This document shows, piece after piece, positions 12,606 to 23,650 of a DNA stretch of 64,000 nt. Both the position numbers and the translations under genes were made by a program. Under the pieces are notes generated by a model, which saw nothing but the letters and a program-made list of their open reading frames with translations, searched no databases and had not been told where the DNA came from. Source of the DNA: Isoetes taiwanensis (Eukaryota; Streptophyta; Lycopodiopsida; Isoetales; Isoetaceae); assembly GCA_021234155.1 (NCBI GenBank), contig JAJEKV010000083.1, positions 2,818,241-2,882,240 on the forward strand, written 5' to 3'. The first letter of the stretch is position 1. Every line of letters starts with the position of its first letter.

Positions 12606-13093
12606 TTAGCTTGGCAGTTTTGCGCAAAGATAGGGCCTGGCAACGGATTTGCTTGGTTTTGGAGCTTTTGCCGCTTTTACGCCTTTGGCTTTAGGCTTTG
12701 CGGCCGAAGCTTTTTCACATCGTAAGGAACCTTGAACTAAGCTTTTATCTTTGTAAGCTTTTCCGCCTTTGCCAAATTCCTTAATCGAAGCCGTTAGAGT
12801 CTTCCTAAAATTTGCGGACAACCCACTCTTGCACTTATCTTCAATATATTTAGCTATGGCGTGATGGCTCGATCCAGTTCTTTCCTTCAGAGAGGAAATC
12901 GCCTCTAGAATCATCTGTCAATATATCAAAGACATTTCAATTCAGAACCTAAAGAAGTAAAAGAAAAAAGAACAGAGGAACTAAGAAAAAGAAGAGAAAA
13001 ACCAAAGAAAGCTTAGCATACCTGTAAATATGGTGGATGGGACGCCGGAGCTTTGGGGGCCATTGGAGCCTTAGGTTTCAAGATGGTCGCCAT
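12606..13093 (-). CDS. Linker histone H1 (two exons, short C-terminal tail)
   Basis: Linker histone that binds nucleosome dyad and linker DNA in the nucleus. Exon 1 is 13093-13022: ATG, then MATILKPKAPMAPKAPAS and the start of the globular domain, HPPYLQ, ending CAG before GTATGC. Exon 2 is 12914-12606, after an acceptor reading TTGACAG, and continues MILEAISSLKERTGSSHHAI. The H1/H5 winged-helix domain covers residues ~19-90 with the usual HPPY start, GSS turn and FRKTL helix. The predicted protein is about 126 residues. Plant H1 usually has a much longer lysine/alanine/proline tail; here it stops after about 35 residues (KPKAKGVKAAKAPKP..), and the end of the globular domain (GKGGKAYKDKSLVQG) departs from the usual sequence. 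It may be a short variant, may have a further exon, or may carry a late frameshift. No in-frame stop breaks either exon. Confidence 0.85.
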
Positions 13094-14079
13094 TGTGCTA
13101 GGCTCTAACGTAAGTTTTTTTCCCTTAAATAAATAGGGATTCATCCGAAATCAACTCAAATATATAAAGATCAGGCAAAAAACTGTAGGTACACCAATAT
13201 GCTGCCACGAATAGGGCCAGAACTTGATAACTAGGGTTTGAGGTGAAGTAACCGACCAACGAAAATGAGCGCTTAAAAAGTTAGAGAAACTGAAGGCAAG
13301 ATGCAGGCACCTTAAAGCAAGTAGAACCTTGTGCTTTTTGAAGAATTTGTCCTTAGGGTAACCGAAGCAACGCTCTCTTGCAATTGGACCTAAAGAATGC
13401 CTTGGTTTTTTGAACTTAGAGCTCGCAGTATTCAGAGATCCAAGTGAAGATTCAGGTGAGCCCGAAGGCATCATCGAAGCACACTTCGCCGAGATGCCAG
13501 AGACAAATTTTGCCTCAGAGATGCACACGAAAATAGTCTACATGTATCTTATCGGAAAGTATTTTCTGATTCCAAATGTAATTTTTTTTGGATTTTTTTT
13601 GCCCTGAAACATTTATTTTTGGATTTTTTTTGGCCGGAAATACTTTTTTTTTTTTGCTACTAATCATATGTATAGGAAGATAATATAAAGTGAGTACATA
13701 AGGATCCCCTCAATGGGATGGATAGGCAGAGTAGGGACAACACTTGAGTGCACCTATTCTATCTCTGGAGTGTGTACTAGTAGAGCAAGGGAGTCGTCTT
13801 CGCCATCAAGTAGATACTATAGGGAGAGTCACCTTCTTCTCCACGATGAAGGGTACTACAGACTTAGACCAGTCTACTTCCACAACTCCAAGAGGTTGAT
13901 AGGCTCAGGAACATTAAGAGTGGGAGTTACCTTATTTGTAGAGTACTTGCGTCAGGAGGCAAGATATCATCCTTGTCACACCAAAGGGCATTTGAAGTAG
14001 GCGAGAATTGTAAAGTCTTCCAATCTTATCAAGTCCCCTATTATTATAAGCACTCCATCTTTCTATGGTGGGATAGGGC
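13094..14079. other. Upstream flank of histone H1; no further gene seen
   Basis: This holds the 5' side of the minus-strand H1 gene. At 13570-13660 the plus strand has several T-runs of 7-13 bases. An ORF at 13713-14000 shows no recognised domain. Confidence 0.4.
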
Positions 14080-14540
14080 CATTAAGGCAATCTCTATATT
14101 GAAGTAGCTCTTTATTTTGTCAAGGGGTTAGTTGCCCTCCTCCCTCCGTGAGCCACCTCGCGACCGATGCTTCCAAACCACCCATAAAGCAATAGACACC
14201 AGAGAGGCGAGAATGGGGCAATGCTTAGACACAATGATGACCTTGGGCCACCGAGGTGGTGTGTCGAAGCTCTAGTATGGGAGACACCCAGGACCAAAAT
14301 GGTAAGATCTCAGGGCAAAAGAAGAGATGTTGTGTAGACTCACTAGCTACACACCCAAGTTGGAAGTCGGCATTGCACAACGGAATGACAACCTCCTCAG
14401 ATCCGTGGCTCGCTTCTAGCTCCATTGGCTGGGCCCATGCTATCGATCAGAAGAAACGAATTTGGGAGATCTGTTGTGCAATGGGGGCTTCGCGGCGTCT
14501 GGTGGTTCGGAATGGCACATGCACTTGGTCAGAATAGGTC
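14080..14540 (-). mobile_element. LINE ORF2 C-terminal fragment (zf-RVT type)
   Basis: Reading the minus strand from about 14540, the sequence contains QISQIRFF, then an ORF from 14425 with CNADFQLG and STQHLFFCPEILPFWSW. That arrangement (Cys region, then HLFF.C followed by W..W) is the zinc-binding region found at the end of plant LINE reverse transcriptase proteins. A stop codon interrupts the reading before 14425 and no reverse transcriptase core is present, so this is a truncated, dead copy. Confidence 0.6.
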
Positions 14541-14743
14541 CTTAGAGATTGGAATCCGAAAAGGGCATTTTTAGGGTTCCAGGCTCTCTTACATGACGCT
14601 TTTAGGGTTAGAATCTAATTGGTCACTTAGGGCTTTGCCACATGGCAATAGGGGGTTATATGCACATGCAAATGGGGCATGTGCAACATAACAAGTTGTA
14701 CCCTAGGGTGCAACCCTTTACGGTTGCCGTGTACATGTCATCA

Positions 14744-14820
14744 AGGTCGACATGTACTACTGACGTGGCAATATAATATACATATTATTATATTACCACG
14801 TCACTAGTACATGTCGACCT
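14744..14820. repeat. 77 bp palindrome
   Basis: The arm AGGTCGACATGTACTA..GACGTGG..AATATAATA at 14744-14778 is repeated in complement at 14783-14820 with only a few mismatches and a four-base centre. The arms are 35-38 bases. It contains the ACGTG core and could be a very small MITE or a cruciform-forming site. Confidence 0.85.
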
Positions 14821-15183
14821 GAAATGTCACATATGCCGCCACCACTACACCCACCACATATTAGAACCTTTGCACCCAACGGGTGAGTGTCGTGTACCTA
14901 GGGTCTTAGATTTTGTCATGTATATATTTGTAGCATATAATGTTAGGTATATAGACTTATATCTCAAGTTTATTGGTTTAGGGATGTGCTCCATGGGTGT
15001 TGGAGGATCAGACGGTTGTTGACAACTATCCCTGGCTTGCCAACGAGATCAGAGAATAGATGGTTTTGTGTTTACGAGAGTTATTTACACACCTTCGACC
15101 GTGGGGAGAGTTATATGTATTTGTTGTTGAATGGTGCACAGAAGCACGAGAAGAACAAGCATCCTGAGGTACCTTGGGTTTCT

Positions 15184-16384
15184 CGAGAAGGGCATTACAT
15201 TCAAATGCTGCTATGCATTGCCTCACATAGACTTCGAGAATGCCATGAAACTTGGCTCCAAACTGCCATATCCTTTTATGTTATTCAAGGTAGGGCATGT
15301 AGCCGTGCCCTAAAACGGATCAAGATGGCCTTTAAAGATAATCATGACGGCGGATATAGAGCCTCTTCCCAAAGGTCACGGTATGAAGAGATTAGTTTCG
15401 GGATCAACTTCTAGTTTGTTTTGGAAACTCAACCACCTTTCTACTATCTCAGGTGTTTTGTGGCTTCGCGGATTGTTGAACATACCCAAAAGGAAAACTT
15501 GGATCTGCGCTTCAGGACATCTTCGATAGAGGGTTGGACATGAGTTTTGATACATTGCACCATTAGAGAGTATGATGCTTCGATGAAAATGTATACCTTC
15601 ATCTGAATTGATTGAAGGAATTGGTGGATATGATCCAGCTGAGTCTCCTTCATCCAAATGGTTATCATAGTCACTGCTCGGTGTTACATGGTCTTGATCA
15701 TCTAGGCCCTCAAAATCAAGTATTGTCAACATTCTCAAAAGCAAAATCACTTGCGATTTGCTTCAATCATATGGAGATGAATCAAAGAGAGATTTCATTT
15801 TCAACTCCCCTATAGATGTTGGCGCCCAAATCCATGAGATAAATAGGAGCATCAAAGGAATAAAAAATGAACGTGCCACTGGAGGTGTACTTAATTAGAT
15901 GAAGAACTCACAATGGGCGGATGAATCGGCGAATGAAGAAGCTTGATGAAGATCACCTAAACGATAAACTCAACAAAATGTGAGCTCTTATAAACATTTT
16001 GTGGAAACCTTCCCTAGTTTCTTTGGAAAGTTGGGGAGGTTTCCACAAAATATTTATACAAGAAAGCGTAATTAATTTACACAACCACCGAGGTGGATGA
16101 CGACTCATCATCAAGAAGCACGTGGATCGAGGTCACGGAGGTGAATCTTAATCCCCCCCGGCAAATTTGTGGAGGCCTTTTATTTTTATTTTCATGGTAA
16201 ACCTTCCCGTTTTCCATGGATACCTCCCCTTTTTTTTATTTGAAACCTCCCCGCATCTTACAAGGAAAATTGGGGAGGTTTCAGGTGAAAGCTAGGGAGA
16301 TTACCTCCCCGATTTTCTAAAGTGAAACCCACGTTGGGGAGGTTTCCAAGGAAGGTGGGGAGGTTTCCTGGAAGCTTAGGGAGA
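15184..16384. mobile_element. Dispersed element, copy 2 (GGAAACCTCCCC-terminated)
   Basis: Second copy of the element at 8923-10174, in the same orientation and about 6.26 kb away. It retains the 44 base inverted repeat (16002-16045) and a more eroded inverted array (about 16193-16384). On the minus strand a 125-codon ORF at 15750-15376 is acidic (SDYDNHLDEGDSAGSYPP..) and then reads VERWLSFQ; the equivalent region of copy 1 is frame-broken. This is the best candidate for a relic coding exon of the element, but its family is unknown. Confidence 0.7.
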
Positions 16385-17895
16385 CATATGCTATAAAAAC
16401 AACCTTGCCACCTTCCCACAAACCATGTCTTGCCTCGTTTCAAGCTAACATTGAAAAATCGAGCACCTCATCTCCAAATTTGGGCTTTCGGCAAAATTTT
16501 AGAAGTCGGCGGAAATCGCTGATTTTCCATGACCTTAGCAGCTTAGCTCCCACATTTGATTACATCTCTCAATCTAGCCTAATAATCTCAGAGCATATCC
16601 TGGATCCAGAATTGGCCTTATCAGAATTATCTGCCCATCCGCTGCACAAGAACAGCCGGAGAAGAATCGAACCAAATTAGGGTCCTCATACCAACGATGA
16701 ACCGCCAAATTGATGGGGAAAAGGACCGCGATCCGGCCAAAACCTCGCAGGGTTTCTAGAACCGAAAACAACGAGATGGCAACAATAGTGTCCGCCCAAT
16801 AGAATCGCCCATGTGTGTGCACGATCCCTTCCTTTTTCACACCATGCACAACAACGCCAAAATAATCACATCCCAGAGCCGATTTTGGAATCCTATTTGA
16901 CTGCCCAACAAGTAGCCCAAATCGCCAAAAAAATATAATCGACAATACAAGTTTTGCATACAATACACGCACCAAAAAAACTAGGCAAAACCACGGCGTG
17001 AAATATCGGTCCCCAAATACCAAATGAAATAATTGGAAGCTTATGATTATGTGGCCCAATGAAAATGACTAAAATATGAGACATCCCTCTAATGGAAAAT
17101 CGCTCTAATATAATAATAGTATACAAGAAATTTATGCCAAGGCCGCCAACCAACTCCAACTCACAAAGAAAGCGATTTTTTGTATCAAGAAAAAGGACCT
17201 CTCGCTATGGGCTTGCAAATGGGCCTTAAACCCGCATCATGGATTGATAGCATTCATTAACAGAAATTTTTTACTTGCAAAAAGGAAGTGGTAGCCATCT
17301 CTACAAATAACTGCTTGTTATCTCATTTCTAGCTTGCAAGGGTCTAGCTTATCTTTGTATCATCTTTGTATAAATGACAACTTAAACATCGTTGGCAAAA
17401 CATTTTAAGGTAACAGAGCTCCATCCTTTATCTAAGCAGTGACAACAATCTTTGGAGACATGATGCCCCATGTTTCAACATCAGACTTTGAATATCTAAA
17501 AACAATATGAGTTCAAAGCCTGGTAAGCCATTACTTATTTTCTAATTTGGCTAAAGCTCAAACATTAAATGCTGTCAAAGTCCTTGTGATAGTTATAGTG
17601 CAACTTTTTAACTTCATTTTCGAAGTGGGCTTCATTGGCCTTGGCCCCCTATAGAATGACGAAGGGTATAAATTAGTCTATTATAGAATGATAAAAGTGT
17701 ACAACATTACAACAAGTATTTGCAATACTTTAAGTGCCTATTTTTGCCTTTTATCCTCACTTCCCTAGATTTAACTATAAGGTCGTGGAACCCTACAACT
17801 TATTTGCATACAAGTTGTTATGTAAAATACGATTCTCATGGCCACTATGGTATCCCTGGTGTGCAAATAGTTTGTTGTTCACATTCAGAACAACA
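16385..17895. other. No gene recognised
   Basis: A 161-codon minus-strand ORF (17059-16574) is rich in aromatic and aliphatic residues but has no recognisable domain. Composition becomes AT-rich after about 17200. I cannot assign anything here. Confidence 0.4.
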
Positions 17896-17965
17896 CAAAA
17901 CCTACTATAATAGCAAAATATAACTGGCACAAAACCTACTATAATAGCAAAATATAACTGAACTG
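17896..17965. repeat. Perfect direct duplication, ~36 bp unit
   Basis: ACAAAACCTACTATAATAGC followed by AAAATATAACTG occurs twice in succession with one or two bases between copies. Confidence 0.9.
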
Positions 17966-19394
17966 CGTTAACGTTGTTCCAAATGCAACGCAAAAAAACA
18001 ATGTTCACCCAGTTATCAAACACTTCGATCTCAATTCTAACCTAACCGGGGCACGGCCTGAACGTGGTTGAGCCACACTGGCACTGTGAGCTGCCAATTT
18101 TCGGCGGGCAGAGCATTTCTAAAGAGCCGGTGGATGCTACAGGCGGAAGGCCACAAGTCGAAACAGAAAGAAAGAACGCAGCCTTCAAGTAATTCAAGGA
18201 AGAGGCTGGTTCAAACGAATACCATCATTAAATCATTAAGATATCTGGCCAATTTTATATATATCTGAAAAGCAGCACACCTTCATAAGGTTAAGGATTC
18301 ATAAGGTTAAGGAATCAAGCCTAAAAGTTCTTAAGCTGGCTATACAACTTGGAAGATACTGGGGATGAATGCAGGGATCTTCAAACATTTTGACATCGAG
18401 CACAACGCCAAATGCAATTATCAAGCCTGCTCACTTCGGTAGTATATGTAATAGAAAGGATATTCAACATTTACACGAGCATAATAAGTGTTATGCGCTT
18501 GATTTCAAGATGGTCTTATTATTGTATGAATAAGAAAATTGAAGGCACCCAAACGAGAGTGAAAGCTATGCTATTGTAAAATACTTACATACTAATCTCA
18601 ACAACATTATAGCCCAAATGTTTTGCTAGAGCTTTGAAACACACCATGATTTCTAATAGAATGGATCATGTCTTGAGATTCCCCATTCTAAGATCCCGAG
18701 ATGTTGGGTATTTCGACCGCATAAGAAGTTATAACCGCCCATTCGAGCAACCGTGAAATAACAAAAACTCACAAGCCTTTCTCCTCCATAAATTTATGTA
18801 TATTTTGTATAAGATCTGAAAGAGAAACATCGCCATAATGTCTGGATTCTCTCGCCCTAATTTGCAAATGGAGATGGCCAATGATTCAAGCCATAAACCC
18901 ATTTAATAATGGTTTCTCATCGGCCCTTGCAGGACATCACCAAGTTTGAGGCCAAATCTAGGTCCATAGCCTTTAAGCCTAATTATTTCTAGGTTTATTT
19001 CTCTTATCCTAAGCTTAAACTTTGCTTTTGAATTTTAATGCCCTGTGTTTTATTATGAATATGAATGTAATGTACCTCTCCGCATTCATGGCAAGGCCGG
19101 AGGATGAGGAGATGAAAACTGATATGATAAGAACCTAATGATTAGTGGACAAATAATTAACCCCATTAATCGAGAAAAAACTTAGAAGCCGCCTATTTTA
19201 ACAGTTTATAACTCGTAATTGTATCAAACCAAAGAAAAGCAAGGGAATTGATAGACGACATACCTTATTTAACAGCGCCTTGCATCAATGAATCGAAAAC
19301 GTTTAAGCGATGTCACTCTATTTATACCCAAAGAAAACCACAAACAATTTTACACGAGAATAATTAGAATGATTCGGAGAAATCTCAACTGTGG
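17966..19394. other. No gene recognised
   Basis: AT-rich sequence without a convincing ORF, splice structure or repeat. Confidence 0.4.
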
Positions 19395-19640
19395 CTGCAG
19401 TAAACTGCCAGATCTGAGGAATGGAATCTACTTGCCATTTCGGGATGGAAACAGGCGACGGGCGGCGCGAGTCCACATTGGATATCCCAGAATGGCAAGT
19501 AGATTGCCATTCTTGTAACGGAAACACTTGGGAAGCATTCCCGCCAGGGTAAAAACAATCTGAATGCCGAGTAAATGCTCGGAATGCCGGTAAATGCTCA
19601 AGAATGGCAAATAAATGCTCCGCACGAAGGGGTAATGGCC
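19395..19640. repeat. Cluster of AGAATGGCAA direct and inverted motifs
   Basis: GAATCTACTTGCCATT at about 19426 faces AATGGCAAGTAGATTGCC at about 19492. A related AAGAATGGCAAATAAATGCTC follows at about 19600, next to two copies of GAATGCCG.GTAAATGCTC. This looks like the end region of an inverted-repeat element, but the boundaries are unclear. Confidence 0.45.
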
Positions 19641-20198
19641 GCTAAAGAGAAGCGGTCCGGAGTAGAGTCGCCAGAGAAGTCCGGCCGGAGTAGAAGATGT
19701 CAAGCAAAATTTTCTCTCAGGAACTTTCTTGGTTTGAAAACACACGCCAGGCACGATATTAATGGTGGATGCTGAGTAATGCCTCCCAAGTTTTTACGTC
19801 TGCCGGCATCGTCCCAATGCGGCTTTGAATCCTCGCCGGATAGCCCCGGAAATGGGCAAATTTAAGATCGGCGAATGATGGCCTTGGCTATGTATCCGGT
19901 GAAGCCGGAATGAGAGAAGCCAGATGAAAAAACGGCAACGACCGCTTTGGCTGTGTTTTTCTAGATGCTTATTTTTGCCCCCAAAACACGAGAATATACT
20001 AAAGCATCTTGCCAATAAGAATTATATGAGTTAGATATATGCATTTTTTATTCTAGTACTAATGTGTCTATAGATATGCATTTTTATTCTAGTGTGTCTA
20101 TATTTCATAACGTGGCATGACGTGGCCCTATCTAAAGGCATTTTGGGAAGAGGGAAAAAAGAGAGGCATTCATCCTATCAATTCCTTAGAACAGAACT
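19641..20198. other. 5' flank of the IF1-like gene
   Basis: This carries the upstream side of the plus-strand gene starting at 20199. A direct repeat of GATATATGCATTTTT.ATTCTAG with GTGTCTATA occurs at about 20034-20092. No clear TATA box position can be fixed. Confidence 0.4.
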
Positions 20199-21337
20199 AT
20201 GGCGATGTCTGACAGGCTGCACGAAGACTAGGAGGTGAGCTAGGCGCCTCCAGAAATGCTCCAGCTTTTAGGATCCGGCGAGCAAGTTTTAGCGGCGAGC
20301 GTGTCTTGAGCGAAGAAGAAAAAGCCGCTGAAAATGTCTATATCAAGGTTTGCTATGTCCCCTTTTATTTTTCGAGTCCTTCTTCTTAGATTCTGGCATT
20401 ATAATTTTCTAGAAACTTTTGCAACTTCTTTCTTAAAATGTGCTCTGATTGCAACATTTCCTCTTTTACTTGCATGGTTCCATTATCTTGTTATGGATTT
20501 TACTGTTTAAAGATCACTGCAGATATTACGTCCCATGTTCAAACTTAACGTAGAGGGAGTTCTGTGTCTTAGTTTTGTTTCTATTGTGTTGCTATTTGCC
20601 CTATTAAATGACGGTATCCTTTAGGTTTGATAACTTTCAAGTATATGCTGCTAAACCTCAAACAATGTTTTATTTGTATAGAAAATGGAAAGGGAGCGAC
20701 TGGAAAAGCTTGCAAAACAGAAGGTATGCTATATTGCAGTTCTATCCTTGTGCCAGGGCCAGTGTGTTTTCATGATTTAAAGGTTGACATCGTTGATTGA
20801 GGAACTCAAGGGTTCTTTAATATTATATTAGATTCACATTAAGCATCCCATTTTGAAAGCCTTTCCTTAATATTCAAAGCAACAATCTAATATCAGCCAT
20901 GGTAGAACCTGATTGCACAGTAAGAACATTATTATTGCTGATAAGCATTTCATTACAGCTGCAATCTGGTGATGACCATTGCAAGGATTTTTGAACCACT
21001 GTAATGTAGTTGCTTGGAAGGCATATTGTGCATCACATTTTGCAGGTCAATGATTTCAACTACAGATATACTGTCATGACTAGGCTTCAAAGTAGTTGTG
21101 GATTAAGTCTGCTCTCTCATGCTTTGGTTTTTATTTTCCTATTGTTTTGAATTTTAGGCCCAGGGTATTGCTAGTGAGGCTGCATCAGAATCCACAAGCA
21201 GCACTAAACCAGTGACGGAGGAGCCTCTTGGAGACCAATCACGTAATCTTGCAGTTGTTGCTGGAATTGTAGCAATAGTAGCTGGTTATTTTTGGCTGAG
21301 CTCGTCTAAGAAGGAGAAGAAGGAAGAGTCTAGTTAA
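20199..21337 (+). CDS. Mitochondrial ATPase-inhibitor (IF1)-like protein, three exons
   Basis: Homologue of the plant protein family of Arabidopsis At2g27730, annotated as mitochondrial and IF1-like; direct inhibition of F1 ATPase is inference from family naming. Exon 1 ends at 20347 with SGERVLSEEEKAAENVYIK before GTTTGC. Exon 2 is 20682-20723 (KMERERLEKLAKQK) between TATAG and GTATGC. Exon 3 is 21158-21337 (AQGIASEAASE.. to a stop TAA). All introns are phase 0. The N-terminus is rich in Arg, Ala and Ser (RRIRRASFSG), as in a mitochondrial presequence. Near the C-terminus is one membrane segment, NLAVVAGIVAIVAGYFW, followed by a Lys/Glu tail. The ATG at 20199 (MAMS) is one base out of frame with the rest, which is closed upstream by TGA at 20210; one base seems missing between 20205 and 20215. 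All later exons are open, so a sequence error or a very recent mutation is more likely than an old pseudogene. Confidence 0.88.
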
Positions 21338-21495
21338 GTATTCAACTTCCCAGTGTTCTATGCATAACAATAAGCCACTGGTAATGCAGAAATGTGGTTA
21401 ATGACTCCGTATCTTCGTGTAACGATTAATCTCGGTCCATGGTTTTGGAATTTGTGCAAAGTAACGTTGTGGAATCAAGCATGTTAATGGAATGC

Positions 21496-21557
21496 CAATA
21501 AAAAGGCAACGAGTTTATCTCAATTATCTTTGTTCTGATTTCTGTTCAATAAAAGTT
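21496..21557 (+). terminator. Candidate polyadenylation signals of the IF1-like gene
   Basis: CCAATAAAAAGG near 21500 and TCAATAAAAG near 21549 lie 160-215 bases after the stop codon at 21337. Both contain the AATAAA hexamer, and GT-rich sequence follows. Confidence 0.5.
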
Positions 21558-21863
21558 TTTGGCAAAATTATCTAAAGTGCGTAGATTAAAGTTCTGTTTT
21601 AGAAATGTGAAATGTCAGGATTTTGTTTACAATGGGGATGCAGGATCCTACACGGAGTATTGTAAATAGGCATGAAGGTAATGGCAAATAAAGTCCTCTT
21701 GGACTGCTCTAAAATGGTACATATTCTCAAGAAGAATATTACAAGGTAACATTAATCAAGTCTCCTCATAAATATTGTGCACTACCACTATGCGCTTTGA
21801 AATGCTTTGGAATACCATTCACAAGACGTTGCCAAAGTGGCACTTGAATGAGCATGCCCTATT

Positions 21864-23650
21864 GGATTTGAATGAATTTGTCTGAGATCCAGGTAATTAG
21901 AATGTTATAATTACTCTTTTACAAAGTCTACGAGCCTTATTGTCGATAATTGGGCAATCGCTCAATCCTATAATCGCTCAATCCTGACCATAGATGTTGG
22001 GAATATTCTCCAGCATATTCCCTCTCCATCATCCTTGTCCGTCCGCTGGACCGTCCGCTGGAAAATAAGATGGGGTCAAACCCCCTTTTCCACGTCACAC
22101 TATGATTTCAAGACATGGTCCCCAAGTCAATGATTTCTAAGACATTGACTTCCCAATTACATCAATTCGCATTTAAACACATTATATTCAATTACAAAAG
22201 AAAAGGACAAACATATGAAAGTGGCTATTCATTAATATGAGGTTCCTCTTCATAATCGGCTTGAATCTCAAGATAACACAAGCACATCACATGTGCTATG
22301 CTTCATAAACCGTGTACATCAACAAATACTTACCAACACTACCATAGCTGTGGTGCTCAACATACAATAATGTGATGTGTCCTGACAAAACAATAGCAAA
22401 CACATTATATGTGATGTCTTTGCCTACAAACAATGCAATTGTGGAAAACATATGTACAACAACAAATGCGAGCTCCATTACACTGGGGCTAATCCCATGC
22501 ATGTGCTCAAGCATCTTAGAAGACCATCTGACTACCCTGTATTCTCAATTTTCTTCATTTTCTTCTCCACAAATTCATGCGTTAGAGAACCAAAACCAAA
22601 GGGACATTACATGCAATTGTTAAAGGAAAATTTAGAACATGGGATCTTCTTTACTGTTGGTGCAAAGCAGAACCACATTCTCACAAGGATTTTTCGCCAA
22701 AAACTCTCTCTTTCTTTCAATAACAACGTAAAACCGATGTCTGAAAGCAAAAGCACTTCAGCGAAAGATTTCCCAATCAAAGATCTCCTCCTTTCTTACA
22801 ACAACAATAGAAATCCAAGAATACGATTTTATCATTGGCAAAAACAGTTTCGAGATGGAAGAACTTCGACCAACCAACTTTGCTCTTGTCATGGCCGCAA
22901 ATGGGCCAAAGAAGAACTTATTTGGCATTTATGTTTCCATTTTATCCTTACATGCCATGCAATTGAAGCATCTTCGCTCTAGTTCACAAGTCATTACTAA
23001 ACTTCCATAAAAAAAGGTACACATGTAGTTTTTCGACAGTTTCACACAAGATGCCAATCGCCCAGAACTTTGTTTTGAAAGCTTCGGCCATGGCCGCATA
23101 AAGTCGGCCAAGACCATGCCACCCGCCTCCGCCATATAAAATTGCCACGAACCCTACCTTCAAAAAAGAAAGAACTACAAAAAAAAAGAAACAAAGCAAA
23201 ACACATTAGAAAGCTCAAAACCCATTTACTGACGTCAGATTTATAACAAATTAGGCTACGAATACATCCAAAAACCTTAGGAAATCTTAGGTAATACCAC
23301 ACCCAAACAACATTTTGGGAACTTAATGGATTTGAATGAATTTGTTTCAAGGTCTAGGTAATTAGAATGTTGCAAATATAATTACATGATACATGGTACA
23401 TATTTCTGTCCCCCATGATATATATTTGTATTTGTATTTGTACAGTTTGACAGCAAACCTATCCTTGTCACGGTTTTTCCCCCAAACAACCCTTTAGGGC
23501 GAGGAGGTGGTTTTAACCCGGACAAGAATATGCTTGTTCCGCGCCTCGCTTGGGTCCCATAGGCCAATTGGTCTCTGTGACGATAAAAACTCTATTCTAT
23601 TCTATTCTATTCTATTCTATTCTATTCTTTTACAAAGTCTATTAACCTTA
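21864..23650. repeat. Duplicated segment with paired flanks
   Basis: GGATTTGAATGAATTTGT..GGTAATTAGAATGTT..ATAATTAC..TCTTTTACAAAGTCT occurs at 21864-21930 and again at 23328-23640. In the first copy ATAATTAC is joined directly to TCTTTTAC; in the second they are separated by about 240 bases. The 1.4 kb between the copies contains ORFs (for example 22452-22982) with no family resemblance. Confidence 0.8.
23386..23628 (+). mobile_element. Short retroposon-like insert with (ATTCT)n tail
   Basis: About 240 bases occupy the site that is empty in the paralogous copy near 21914. The insert ends in a pentamer array (TCTAT/ATTCT, 23591-23628). A defined insertion with a simple-repeat 3' tail is what a SINE or a truncated LINE leaves. 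I see no convincing tRNA-type A and B boxes, so a truncated LINE 3' end is at least as likely. Confidence 0.6.

Noticed and set aside
16574-17059. 161-codon minus-strand ORF as a membrane protein gene
   Set aside because: Hydrophobic residues are common but no helices align with any family, and no supporting exon or regulatory context was seen.
23386-23628. tRNA-derived SINE
   Set aside because: No A box or B box could be found at the expected spacing, so only a tailed insertion is claimed.
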